Shown piece by piece: positions 43,846 through 53,065 of a DNA stretch of 64,000 nt. Position numbers and translations under genes: made by a program. Source of the stretch: Sphingobacterium sp. LZ7M1 (lineage in GTDB: Bacteria > Bacteroidota > Bacteroidia > Sphingobacteriales > Sphingobacteriaceae); contig NZ_CP101134.1 in NCBI RefSeq assembly GCF_024296865.1, positions 3,286,001-3,350,000 on the forward strand, written 5' to 3'. The notes under the pieces are model-generated. The model was not told where the DNA came from. It saw only the letters and a list, made by a program, of their open reading frames with translations, and did no database searches. Numbering within the stretch: position 1 is the stretch's first letter; every line of letters begins with the position of its first letter.

Positions 43846-45513
43846 ATGACAAATAAAGAGATAGCTAAGGTTTTTAAATTGTGTTCGCAATTGATGGAAT
43901 TGTACAACGAGAATCCATTTAGGACAAAAGCAATGGCCTCGGCATCTTTTCGGATCGATAAATTACCTTTTGCGGCGAGCCAATCTGATCTTGAAACCCT
44001 AAGTGAACAACCTAATATCGGTAAGAGTACTGCTGAAAAGATCATGCAAGTCATTACTACGGGTACTTTTCCAGACTTGGACAAACTCCTTGCAAAAACT
44101 CCAGAGGGCATTTTGGAGATGCTTAAAATCAAAGGCTTGGGACCTAAGAAAATCCAGGTTATCTGGAATGACCTGGAAATTGAATCGGTCGGAGAGCTAT
44201 ACTATGCATGTAATGAAAACCGGCTGATTGAAGCCAAAGGTTTCGGTCTGAAAACTCAGGAGGACATTAAAAAAGCCATTGAATTTTCGATCGCCAATCA
44301 AGGTTGGTTCTTATTTGCCAAGGTTATGCCGTCGGCGCTCGAAGTCATACAACATTTTGAGAAAGCTTTAGCACTGGCTCCCATCAGTTTTACTGGAGAC
44401 TACCGCAGGAAATCAGAAGTTTTGCAACATGTGCAAATATTGATCGCAGCAGAACCAGCGGCAATTCATCAAGCGATCAAAAGTTTAGCATATGAGTTTG
44501 ACATCAATAAAGAAAACCAAAGGATCAGTTTCAAGGACCAAAATGGAATTCCATTTGAAGTATTGTCCTGTGAAGCAGAGCAATTTGCCAAGAACCTTTT
44601 GATAAGCACTGGTTCGGAGGAACACATCAAACAATTGGAAGAAATCGGCGAGATCCAGAATTTGGAATCGGAAAATGAGATCTATAAATCTTTAGGATTA
44701 GCCTATATAGAACCTGAATTGAGGGAAAGTGGAAATGTGATCGAACTGGCAAAGGCCAATAAACTACCCAACCTGATCACTTACGCAGACCTTCAAGGAT
44801 CATTGCACAACCACTCGACCTATAGTGATGGTGTACATTCTTTGAAAGATATGGCTTTGTATTGCAAGGAAGAATTAGGATTGGAATATTTAGGGATTTG
44901 TGATCACTCCAAGACAGCAGTTTATGCCAATGGCTTGAGTCTGGAAAGACTGGAACAGCAATGGGTTGAAATTGATGAATTGAATAAAAAATTAGCTCCC
45001 TTCAAAATCTTTAAAGGAATAGAATCGGATATCCTTTCAGATGGATCTTTGGATTATCCAGACGAAGTCTTAGCTAAGTTTGATTTTGTGGTGGCCTCCA
45101 TCCATAGTAATTTAAAAATGGACCAAGACAAAGCAACTGATCGTATTATCAAGGCCATTGAAAATCCATATACCACAATTTTAGGTCACCCAACAGGACG
45201 ATTATTATTATCTAGAGCGGGTTATCCTTTGGACTTCAAAAAGGTAATCGATGCCTGTGCTGCCAATAAGGTCGTTATTGAAATAAACGCCAATCCATTG
45301 CGACTGGACCTTGACTGGAGATGGCATCAATATGCGTTAGAAAAAGGCGTGCTTCTATCTATCAATCCAGATGCCCACAGAAAAGAAGGCTTTTTGGATA
45401 TGGAATATGGAGTTTATGTTGGACGAAAAGGCGGTTTGTCCAAAGAGATGTGCTTAAATGCCTTTGATCTTCAAAAAATCGAAGAATATTTTAAAAACAG
45501 AAAGAAACATTAA
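43846..45513 (+). CDS. polX: PolX-like HhH-PHP protein with degenerate polymerase domain
   Basis: A 555-residue protein with the PolX layout: N-terminal helix-hairpin-helix repeats (residues ~1-140, LSEQPNIGKSTAEKIMQVI and MLKIKGLGPKKIQVIW), a pol-beta-like nucleotidyltransferase region (~150-290), and a C-terminal PHP domain (~315-550). PHP metal ligands look intact: LHNHSTYSDG, GICDHSKTA, GIESDILSDG, ASIHSNLK, GHPTGRLLL and NPDAHRKEG. In the palm, the catalytic D-x-D expected after GSxRR is replaced (GDYRRKSEVLQHVQILIAAE), and the third Asp position reads PFEVLS. So 3'-5' exonuclease or phosphoesterase activity is plausible but polymerase activity is not. The M1 peptidase gene follows after 21 bp. 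Confidence 0.88.
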   Translation: MTNKEIAKVFKLCSQLMELYNENPFRTKAMASASFRIDKLPFAASQSDLETLSEQPNIGKSTAEKIMQVITTGTFPDLDKLLAKTPEGILEMLKIKGLGPKKIQVIWNDLEIESVGELYYACNENRLIEAKGFGLKTQEDIKKAIEFSIANQGWFLFAKVMPSALEVIQHFEKALALAPISFTGDYRRKSEVLQHVQILIAAEPAAIHQAIKSLAYEFDINKENQRISFKDQNGIPFEVLSCEAEQFAKNLLISTGSEEHIKQLEEIGEIQNLESENEIYKSLGLAYIEPELRESGNVIELAKANKLPNLITYADLQGSLHNHSTYSDGVHSLKDMALYCKEELGLEYLGICDHSKTAVYANGLSLERLEQQWVEIDELNKKLAPFKIFKGIESDILSDGSLDYPDEVLAKFDFVVASIHSNLKMDQDKATDRIIKAIENPYTTILGHPTGRLLLSRAGYPLDFKKVIDACAANKVVIEINANPLRLDLDWRWHQYALEKGVLLSINPDAHRKEGFLDMEYGVYVGRKGGLSKEMCLNAFDLQKIEEYFKNRKKH

Positions 45514-45534
45514 AACCTACTTTATAAGACCGTT

Positions 45535-47196
45535 ATGATAAGAACAAAATCAATTTTCCTCGGCATGTTATTATGTGCTGCAAGCTATTCAGCAGAAGCA
45601 CAATTGATGAAGGCCAAAGAATTATATAGCAAAGCCGATTCATTACGTGGAGAATTGACTGCATTGCGCACCTGCTATGATATCCAATACTACCATTTGG
45701 ACGTTAAAGTGGATATCGACAATAAGTTTATTTCAGGGAGTAACCTATTTAAGTTTGAAGCTGTTGAACGTTTCAACAAATTACAGTTTGACCTATTTGA
45801 TAACCTTTCCGTAGACAAGGTAGAATACAAAGGCAAGAGTCTTCCCTTTACAAGGGAATACAATGCCGTCTTTGTTGATTTCCCAGAATATATAGAAAAA
45901 GGAAAGGTCGATTCTTTTACGGTTCATTATTCTGGAAATCCTATTCAGGCGACTAGAGCTCCTTGGGACGGCGGCTTTGACTGGAAAAAGGACAGTAATG
46001 GAAAACCATGGGTTGCTACGGCTTGTCAAGGCTTGGGTGCCAGCGTTTGGTGGCCAAATAAAGACCATCAATCGGATGAGGTAAAGAGCATGTTGATATC
46101 GGTGGCTGTACCAAATGGGGTCATGAATGTATCTAATGGAAGATTGGTCAAGACAGAAAAACTGAAAAATGGATATACCAAATATCATTGGAAAGTAGAG
46201 AACCCGATCAACAATTACAATGTGGCCCTTAATATTGGGGATTATACGCATTTCAAAGAAACCTATGCTGGAGAAAAAGGTCCACTATCTGTTGATTACT
46301 ATGTCTTAAAAGAAAACGCAGGCAAGATCGATCACTTAAAAAAGAATGCGAATGAGACACTAAAGGCTTTCGAGCATTGGTTTGGACCTTACCCTTTTTA
46401 TGAGGATGGGTACAAGCTTGTGGAAACGGCGCATTTAGGCATGGAGCATCAGAGTGCAGTTGCCTATGGCAATAAATACCAAAACGGATATTTAGGTAGA
46501 GACGGATCGAGAACCGGTTGGGGCTTGAAATGGGACTTTATTGTGGTCCATGAATCGGGGCATGAGTGGTTTGGCAACAATATTACTTCGAATGACCTTG
46601 CTGATATGTGGATCCATGAAAGTTTCACCAATTATTCAGAAGCCCTATTCATTGATTTCTTTTATGGAAAGGAAGCCAGCCAAGCCTATGTTAATGGCAA
46701 CCGTCGCGGGATCCAAAACGATAGTCCTATCCAAGGACCATACAACGTAAATAAAGAAGGTTCAGGGGATATGTACAACAAGGGTGGTGTTTTGCACAAC
46801 ATGATACGGACCATGATTGATGATGATGACAAATGGCGTAATATCCTACGCGGATTAAACAAGAAATTTTACCATCAGACGGTTGATTATGGCGATATCG
46901 TAAATTATATGAGCAAAGAGTCTGGCATCAACCTCGATAAAACCTTTGAACAGTTTGTACAGACGAAAAGCATCCCGACTTTAGAGGTCATAGAGAATAG
47001 TCCAGGTGTCTTTATGATCCGTTGGATATCAGAAGTAAAAGATTTTCAAATGCCGGTCCATATCTTTGATAAGGACGGAAAAAGATTGAGAATAGACCCA
47101 ACAGACAAATTTAAGGTGATGAGGTTGGATGGATTAACGAAGGAGAACTTTAAGGTGGATACTTATAATTATTATATTGGTACTACAATACAATAA
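45535..47196 (+). CDS. Secreted M1 family metallopeptidase
   Basis: A 553-residue exported zinc aminopeptidase. The signal peptide ends ...AASYSAEAQ. The N-terminal beta-domain (residues ~40-235) is followed by the thermolysin-like catalytic domain with a GAMEN-equivalent HLGMEHQSAVAYGN and zinc site VVHESGHEWFGNN (HExxH) plus the distal Glu in MWIHESFTNYSEA. The C-terminal helical domain IV of classical M1 enzymes is missing, as in other short bacterial members. It starts 21 bp after the PolX-like gene, so co-transcription is possible. Confidence 0.93.
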   Translation: MIRTKSIFLGMLLCAASYSAEAQLMKAKELYSKADSLRGELTALRTCYDIQYYHLDVKVDIDNKFISGSNLFKFEAVERFNKLQFDLFDNLSVDKVEYKGKSLPFTREYNAVFVDFPEYIEKGKVDSFTVHYSGNPIQATRAPWDGGFDWKKDSNGKPWVATACQGLGASVWWPNKDHQSDEVKSMLISVAVPNGVMNVSNGRLVKTEKLKNGYTKYHWKVENPINNYNVALNIGDYTHFKETYAGEKGPLSVDYYVLKENAGKIDHLKKNANETLKAFEHWFGPYPFYEDGYKLVETAHLGMEHQSAVAYGNKYQNGYLGRDGSRTGWGLKWDFIVVHESGHEWFGNNITSNDLADMWIHESFTNYSEALFIDFFYGKEASQAYVNGNRRGIQNDSPIQGPYNVNKEGSGDMYNKGGVLHNMIRTMIDDDDKWRNILRGLNKKFYHQTVDYGDIVNYMSKESGINLDKTFEQFVQTKSIPTLEVIENSPGVFMIRWISEVKDFQMPVHIFDKDGKRLRIDPTDKFKVMRLDGLTKENFKVDTYNYYIGTTIQ

Positions 47197-47305
47197 AATA
47201 AGCCTAATTTCGTTCACAATATCATATTTAAAAATTTGAATATTTTCATCGACAAAAGATGTTTTTTTATAAGTAATGCTTTCATAAAAAACCATTTTTT
47301 TTCAT

Positions 47306-47313
47306 TAGGTTTG
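47306..47313 (+). promoter_or_regulatory. Candidate -7 box for the mre-rod operon
   Basis: TAGGTTTG matches TAnnTTTG and lies 33 bp before the mreB ATG; TTTC occurs near the -33 position. Confidence 0.55.
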
Positions 47314-47346
47314 CAATTAAATTACAAATAATACTTACACATCTAA

Positions 47347-48369
47347 ATGGGGCTTTTTAATTGGTTTACGCAAGAAGTTGCAATAGACTTGGGAACAGCT
47401 AACACCCTAATCATTCACAATGATAAAGTAGTAGTAGATGAACCCTCAATTGTAGCATTTGACCGCACAACAAATAAGGTGATCGCAATCGGTCGTCAGG
47501 CAATGCAAATGGAGGGTAAAACTCACGACAATATAAAAACGGTAAGACCATTGCGTGATGGTGTGATAGCAGATTTCACAGCTGCTGAGCATTTAATCCG
47601 CGGTATGGTTAAGCTTATCAACAAAGGTAAGAGCTGGTTTTTCCCATCCTTACGTATGGTGGTATGTATTCCCTCGGGCATAACAGAGGTCGAGAAACGT
47701 GCTGTTCGTGATTCGGCAGAGATTGCTGGAGCGAAAGAGGTTTACTTGATCCATGAACCTATGGCAGCTGCTGTGGGTATCGGTATCGATGTGGAAGAAC
47801 CTGTAGGAAACATGATCATCGATATCGGTGGTGGTACCACTGAAATTGCCGTGATTGCCCTTTCAGGAATTGTTTGTGACCAATCTATCCGTGTTGCGGG
47901 AGATAACTTCGATTCAGACATTGTTCAATATATTCGTCGTCAGCATAATATTATGATTGGAGACCGTACAGCGGAGAAAATCAAGATTGAAGTTGGCGCA
48001 GCATTACCAGAATTAACAGATCCACCTGAGGATTTCGCGGTTCAAGGTCGTGACCTAATGACTGGTATCCCTAAACAGATCACTGTATCCTATACGGAAA
48101 TTGCGCACTGTTTAGACAAGTCAATTTCTAAAATTGAGGAAGCTATCTTAAAAGCATTGGAGATCACTCCTCCAGAACTATCTGCTGATATCTATCAAAC
48201 AGGTATCTATCTGACAGGCGGTGGCGCCTTACTTCGTGGATTGGACAAACGTATTCAAGCGAAAACAAAACTTCCTGTTCACGTTGCGGAAGACCCACTT
48301 CGTGCAGTAGTTAGAGGAACTGGGATTGCACTTAAAAACATTGGACGTTTTAAGTTCTTAATGCAATAA
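47347..48369 (+). CDS. mreB: Rod shape-determining protein MreB
   Basis: A 340-residue bacterial actin that forms membrane-associated filaments guiding the elongasome. Phosphate- and nucleotide-binding signatures are EVAIDLGTANTLI (phosphate 1), MIIDIGGGTTEIAVIAL (phosphate 2) and YLTGGGALLRGLDKRI (adenosine). Length is normal. It is the first gene of mreB-mreC-mreD-PBP2-rodA. A perfect 14-bp RNA hairpin separates it from mreC. Confidence 0.98.
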   Translation: MGLFNWFTQEVAIDLGTANTLIIHNDKVVVDEPSIVAFDRTTNKVIAIGRQAMQMEGKTHDNIKTVRPLRDGVIADFTAAEHLIRGMVKLINKGKSWFFPSLRMVVCIPSGITEVEKRAVRDSAEIAGAKEVYLIHEPMAAAVGIGIDVEEPVGNMIIDIGGGTTEIAVIALSGIVCDQSIRVAGDNFDSDIVQYIRRQHNIMIGDRTAEKIKIEVGAALPELTDPPEDFAVQGRDLMTGIPKQITVSYTEIAHCLDKSISKIEEAILKALEITPPELSADIYQTGIYLTGGGALLRGLDKRIQAKTKLPVHVAEDPLRAVVRGTGIALKNIGRFKFLMQ

Positions 48370-48392
48370 CAAATAATTAAAAAAATTTATGA

Positions 48393-48431
48393 TTACGCGA
48401 TATAACGTTCCTATAATGTTATATCGCGTAA
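48393..48431 (+). promoter_or_regulatory. Perfect hairpin between mreB and mreC
   Basis: TTACGCGATATAAC (48393-48406) pairs perfectly with GTTATATCGCGTAA (48418-48431), 11-base loop. No T run follows, so a simple terminator is unlikely. A processing, stability or partial-termination element setting the MreB:MreC ratio is possible. Confidence 0.7.
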
Positions 48432-48450
48432 CTATTAAAAGAGAACAATA

Positions 48451-49287
48451 ATGAAGAACCTTTGGCTTTTCTTGGTTAGATATAATGCCTTTTTTTGGTT
48501 TATTCTCTTTTTTGTTGCTTCTCTCCTATTGGTTGTCCAAAACAACAGGTACCAACGCTCAGCCTTTATCAATTCTTCCAATGTAGTCGTAGGATCATTT
48601 TACGATAAGTTGAATTCTTGGAAAAGCTATTTGGCGCTTGAAGAAACCAATAAAAACCTGGCGCTGGAAAATTCAGAGCTCAGGAAACAACTTCAACATT
48701 ATCTTTTGACCGACACCTTGGATTCTGTACAGATCAATGATTCCATCGATATGAACAGGTACCAGTTCACGATGGCAGAGGTCGTTAACAACAGTGTACA
48801 CCAGAAAAGTAATTTCATTACGATCAATAAAGGCTCATTGGCAGGCATTCAGAAAGGATTAGGTGTCATCACTTCCAATGGTGTTGTCGGTATTGTCCTG
48901 AATGTATCAGCACATTTTAGTACCATTCAATCTTTATTGCATCCAGATACCCGGGTTTCAGTGACCATGGATACCACAAATGTCTTTGGATCTTTGGTCT
49001 GGGGAAATACAACCGACCCGCAGTTTGCCATAGTCAAGGATATCCCAAACCATCTTAAAGTCCAAAAAGGACAAAAGATCTACACGTCAGGGTTTTCCCT
49101 GTTTCCGAAAGGTATTGAAATTGGATCGGTGGAGGAAACTGGTATAAGTTCAGGAGGCTCCTTCCTGGACATCAAGATTAAATTGAGGACGAATTTCAGC
49201 AATCTAAACCATGTGTATGTGGTGAAGGATCTGCTGGAGAATGAAAAAAATGAATTGGAAGCCGTAACGGAGGATAATGATGGGTAA
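48451..49287 (+). CDS. mreC: Rod shape-determining protein MreC
   Basis: A 278-residue bitopic inner-membrane protein: TM segment at residues ~10-30 (WFILFFVASLLLVV), a coiled coil (~65-90, LALEETNKNLALENSELRKQ), then the periplasmic beta-barrel pair with NNSVHQKSNFITINKGSLAG, GVITSNGVVGIV and IYTSGFSLFPKGIEIGSV. MreC links the MreB cytoskeleton to PBP2 in the periplasm. It overlaps mreD by 11 bp. Confidence 0.95.
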   Translation: MKNLWLFLVRYNAFFWFILFFVASLLLVVQNNRYQRSAFINSSNVVVGSFYDKLNSWKSYLALEETNKNLALENSELRKQLQHYLLTDTLDSVQINDSIDMNRYQFTMAEVVNNSVHQKSNFITINKGSLAGIQKGLGVITSNGVVGIVLNVSAHFSTIQSLLHPDTRVSVTMDTTNVFGSLVWGNTTDPQFAIVKDIPNHLKVQKGQKIYTSGFSLFPKGIEIGSVEETGISSGGSFLDIKIKLRTNFSNLNHVYVVKDLLENEKNELEAVTEDNDG

Positions 49288-49807
49288 GGTGATAATTTTC
49301 AATATTATTCGATTTATTGTATTGATCGCGATGCAAGTTGTATTGTTCAAGAATATTGGATATTATAACTTAGCGACTCCTTTTCCGTATATCCTGATCA
49401 TCTTTTTGTTACCCATCGGTACACCAAACTTTGTATTGTATGTATTGGCCTTCCTAACAGGACTAACCGTAGATGCCTTTTATGATTCGATAGGTGTGCA
49501 TGCTGCAGCCTGCGTAGCCCTGACCTGGTATAGGATATTTTTCCATAGAATTACCTTGGACGTTGATGTTCAGGATTCCTTTGAAACTCCTTCATTAGGC
49601 AATATGGGCGCCAAATGGTTCCTTTCCTATATTTCTATCGGAACGTTGATCCACCATTTCGTTCTTCTGCATGTAGAATATTTTAGTTTCTCAAACTATT
49701 TAAGCACGCTACTGAGCATATTACTAAGCAGTATTTTTACTATCTTGTTAATCATATTGATTAGTATACTTATTTACAAAAGAAAATCTCGCTTATTAAG
49801 TAATTAA
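49277..49807 (+). CDS. mreD: Rod shape-determining protein MreD
   Basis: A 176-residue integral membrane protein with five or six predicted helices. Sequence is weakly conserved in this family, but position between mreC and the PBP2 gene, length and topology agree. The start is either ATG 49277 or ATG 49280, both inside the end of mreC, indicating translational coupling. It acts with MreC in the elongasome. Confidence 0.88.
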   Translation: MMGKVIIFNIIRFIVLIAMQVVLFKNIGYYNLATPFPYILIIFLLPIGTPNFVLYVLAFLTGLTVDAFYDSIGVHAAACVALTWYRIFFHRITLDVDVQDSFETPSLGNMGAKWFLSYISIGTLIHHFVLLHVEYFSFSNYLSTLLSILLSSIFTILLIILISILIYKRKSRLLSN

Positions 49808-49826
49808 TAATTACGGTCTTATTCTC

Positions 49827-51803
49827 ATGAACAATAGTTATTTCAACCGTAAATTCGTTATCCAAGGAATCTTCATTGCTATTGCACTCGTTATTGTAGC
49901 AAGACTCTTCTATATACAGGTCATCGACGACAAATACCTTCTTTCAGCCAACAACAACGTCATGCGGAAAAAGATCATCTATCCCGCACGAGGTGTTATT
50001 TTAGACCGGAATGGTAAAGTCTTGGTCCAGAATGAACCTGTTTATGATATCATGGTTACCCCTAGGGAAGTCAAGGATCTGGACACCCTGTTGCTATGTG
50101 ACCTATTAGGGATCGACACGGTTGATTTCAATGTACGGATGAGAAAGGCGAAAGCACATTCACCCTATCGGGCATCACAATTTATGAAGCAGGTTTCATC
50201 GACTGTCTATGCCAAATTTCAGGAACACCTGTATAAGTTCAGGGGTTTCTACCCTCTGAACCGTACCGTTCGTAGTTATCCTGATAGTATTGCCGCGCAG
50301 TTTTTGGGTTATATCCAGGAGGTGAATGAAAGAGATATTGAAAAATCGAATGGCTTTTATCGCCCTGGAGATTATATTGGAGCATCTGGAGTAGAACGTG
50401 CCTATGAAGAACTTTTGAGGGGTAAACGTGGGGTGGAAAACCAAATGGTTGATGCCCTGAACAGACCTCAGGGTAGTTTTATGGATGGTAAATATGACAC
50501 CCTTGCTGTTACAGGGGATGGACTTGTTTCTTCCTTGGACAAAGACCTTCAGATATTGGCTGAAAAGCTGATGAAAAACAAACTAGGTTCTGTGGTTGCC
50601 ATCGAGCCTTCCACGGGTGAAATCTTGAGTTTTGTAAGTAGTCCATCTTACAATCCAAATATGATGGTTGGACGTGAATTAGGAAACAATTACATGAAAT
50701 TGTTGAATGATGAAACCAAACCTATGTTTATCCGTCCCATTCAAGCTTCTTATCCTCCGGGTTCCGTTTTTAAGGTTGTCTCCGCATTAACAGCCCAGCA
50801 AGCTGGTGTGATCAATGATCAGACTGTGTTTTATTGTCCAGGTGGATATCGCTATGGTGGTGGACGTGCGATAATGCGCTGTACTCACGTTGATGGAGCA
50901 ACCGGACTGGTAAAATCCATCAAGATGTCCTGTAATACCTATTATGGGTATGTATATGCCAAAATGATCGACAGCAGAGGTATGAGCGGTCCGAAAGCCT
51001 ATGACCTCTGGAAGGAAGCATTGGGAAAATTTGGTCTCGGCCATAAATTGGGGATAGACCTTCCAGGCGAAAAACCGGGACTTGTACCTACATCAGACTT
51101 TTATACCAAAAGATATGGGAGCGGAAATTGGAGATCTAGTTTTAATATCTCCTTATCTATCGGTCAAGGTGAACTAGGGATCACCCCATTGCAAATGGCC
51201 AACATCATGGCCATTGTGGCAAATCGAGGATTCTATTACCGCCCCCACCTCATTAAGGGAATTGGCGAAAAGCAGATCGTGAAGGAAGAATTTACAGAGA
51301 AGATCTCTGCTGGTGTTGATGCCAGACACTATGAGCCTGTCATTGAGGGAATGAGCCAAGCAGTGAACCAGGGTGGTACCGGCGCGGCCTCAAGAATAGC
51401 TGGAATTGAGATGTGCGGAAAAACGGGTACCGTTCAGAACCCACATGGTGAAAACCACGCCGTATTCTTTGCTTTTGCACCAAGGGATAATCCTAAAATC
51501 GCCATTGCGGTTTTCGTAGAGAATGCTGGTTATGGAGGTACATGGGCGGCTCCGATCGCGAGTATGATGGTTGAAAAATACCTGAAGGATACCATCTCCT
51601 TGCCTAAATATATTCAGGACAGGATCTATAATGGTAACTTAATGCCGAAGCCAAAAGTGAAGAAAGAGGAAAGCATCAAAAAGGACAGTACTAAGAATAA
51701 CAATAAACCACAAACGGTACGTACCGCAGCAGTAGACCCAAAGAAAAAAACGGAATCTGCGGTATTAGTGCACCATAGCCAAGTGAGGAGAAACCATGAA
51801 TAA
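49827..51803 (+). CDS. mrdA: Penicillin-binding protein 2 (peptidoglycan transpeptidase)
   Basis: A 658-residue class B PBP. One N-terminal TM segment (residues ~12-30), a dimerisation/pedestal domain (ARGVILDRNGKVLVQNEPVY onward) and the transpeptidase domain with catalytic Ser313 in SYPPGSVFKVVSAL (SxxK), SCN in KMSCNTYYG and KTG in CGKTGTVQNPHGE. The C-terminus adds a Lys/Ser/Asn-rich tail (~residues 605-658). It crosslinks peptidoglycan during elongation with RodA. It starts 19 bp after mreD and overlaps rodA by 8 bp. Confidence 0.97.
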   Translation: MNNSYFNRKFVIQGIFIAIALVIVARLFYIQVIDDKYLLSANNNVMRKKIIYPARGVILDRNGKVLVQNEPVYDIMVTPREVKDLDTLLLCDLLGIDTVDFNVRMRKAKAHSPYRASQFMKQVSSTVYAKFQEHLYKFRGFYPLNRTVRSYPDSIAAQFLGYIQEVNERDIEKSNGFYRPGDYIGASGVERAYEELLRGKRGVENQMVDALNRPQGSFMDGKYDTLAVTGDGLVSSLDKDLQILAEKLMKNKLGSVVAIEPSTGEILSFVSSPSYNPNMMVGRELGNNYMKLLNDETKPMFIRPIQASYPPGSVFKVVSALTAQQAGVINDQTVFYCPGGYRYGGGRAIMRCTHVDGATGLVKSIKMSCNTYYGYVYAKMIDSRGMSGPKAYDLWKEALGKFGLGHKLGIDLPGEKPGLVPTSDFYTKRYGSGNWRSSFNISLSIGQGELGITPLQMANIMAIVANRGFYYRPHLIKGIGEKQIVKEEFTEKISAGVDARHYEPVIEGMSQAVNQGGTGAASRIAGIEMCGKTGTVQNPHGENHAVFFAFAPRDNPKIAIAVFVENAGYGGTWAAPIASMMVEKYLKDTISLPKYIQDRIYNGNLMPKPKVKKEESIKKDSTKNNNKPQTVRTAAVDPKKKTESAVLVHHSQVRRNHE

Positions 51804-53064
51804 CCTACATAAGAAAAGTTTTTTCGGTAGAATTGATTGGTTGACCATTGGATTGTGGTTGGCTTTATGTTTGATCGGTTGGTTCAATATCCACGCTGCA
51901 GTATACGATGCTGAGAATCCAGGTTTATTTAATCTGGCGACCAACTACGGAAAGCAATCCATTTATATCTTTACGGCACTGATCATTGGTATCTGTATCC
52001 TGATCATTGATTCCCGATTTTTCATATCCTCGGCCCCTATTATCTATATCATCGTCATTCTGCTTTTGGTGGCTGTATTGGTGGTTGGTCGAAATGTTGG
52101 GGGTAACCAGGCATGGATACCTTTAGGTAGTTTTAGGTTGCAACCTTCTGAGTTTGGAAAGTTGGCAACCTGTCTATTGTTGGCCTATTACCTCAGTAAC
52201 CAGACGAACAAAAACCCCAATATGAAGACCTTGTTCATAGGTGCATGTATTGTATTGTTTCCTGTTGCTTTGGTTATGTTGCAACCTGATACGGGTTCTG
52301 CCTTGGCTTTCTTTGCCTTGATCTTTGTGTTCTACAGGGAAGGTTATGTGAGCACTGGATTATTGATCATTGGTGGATTGGCGATTTTCTTGTTCGTCTT
52401 GGCATTATTGGTCAATCAATGGATCCTGATCGGTATATTGGCCTTGGTCTGCGGATTTTTCGCCTTTATGATGCGCAAAAAACGAAAGAACCTGATCAAT
52501 ATGGCGATCCTATTTGTGGTTTCCAGTGTGTATGTGCTCTGCGTGGACTTCGCTTATGAGCAAATCCTACAACCGCACCAAAGAAACCGTATCGACATTA
52601 TCTTGGGCAAAATGGATGACCCCAAAGGTCAAGGTTATAACTTGAACCAATCGATGATTGCCATTGGTTCCGGTCAGCTTTTTGGAAAGGGCTATCTCCA
52701 AGGTACCCAAACCAAATATAACTTTGTGCCGGAACAAAGTACCGACTTTATTTTCTGTACGGTGGGTGAAGAATGGGGTTTTGTAGGTTCTGTGGTACTG
52801 ATTTCGATCTATGTTGCCTTGCTGGTAAGACTTGTGAATATTGCGGAAAGACAACGTACCGCCTTCGCCAGGATCTATGCATACGGGGTAGCTTCTATCC
52901 TATTCTTCCACTTCTTTATCAATATCGGAATGACCATCGGAATCGTCCCTGTAATTGGTATCCCATTGCCTTTTATTAGTTATGGAGGATCCTCATTATG
53001 GTCCTTTACCATATTGTTGTTTATTCTGTTGAAGTTTGATTCGACAAGGAAAGGGACGGGGTAG
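51796..53064 (+). CDS. rodA: Rod shape-determining protein RodA (SEDS glycosyltransferase)
   Basis: A 422-residue polytopic SEDS protein that polymerises glycan strands in the elongasome. Family motifs are RLQPSEFGKLATCLLLAYYL, LQPDTGSALAFFALIF (with the catalytic Asp region), FVPEQSTDFIFCTVGEEWGF and GIPLPFISYGGSSLWSF near the C-terminus. It has about ten TM segments. Its start lies within the end of the PBP2 gene. It converges with the nucleoside phosphorylase gene with a single base between stops and no evident terminator. Confidence 0.97.
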   Translation: MNNLHKKSFFGRIDWLTIGLWLALCLIGWFNIHAAVYDAENPGLFNLATNYGKQSIYIFTALIIGICILIIDSRFFISSAPIIYIIVILLLVAVLVVGRNVGGNQAWIPLGSFRLQPSEFGKLATCLLLAYYLSNQTNKNPNMKTLFIGACIVLFPVALVMLQPDTGSALAFFALIFVFYREGYVSTGLLIIGGLAIFLFVLALLVNQWILIGILALVCGFFAFMMRKKRKNLINMAILFVVSSVYVLCVDFAYEQILQPHQRNRIDIILGKMDDPKGQGYNLNQSMIAIGSGQLFGKGYLQGTQTKYNFVPEQSTDFIFCTVGEEWGFVGSVVLISIYVALLVRLVNIAERQRTAFARIYAYGVASILFFHFFINIGMTIGIVPVIGIPLPFISYGGSSLWSFTILLFILLKFDSTRKGTG

Positions 53065-53065
53065 C

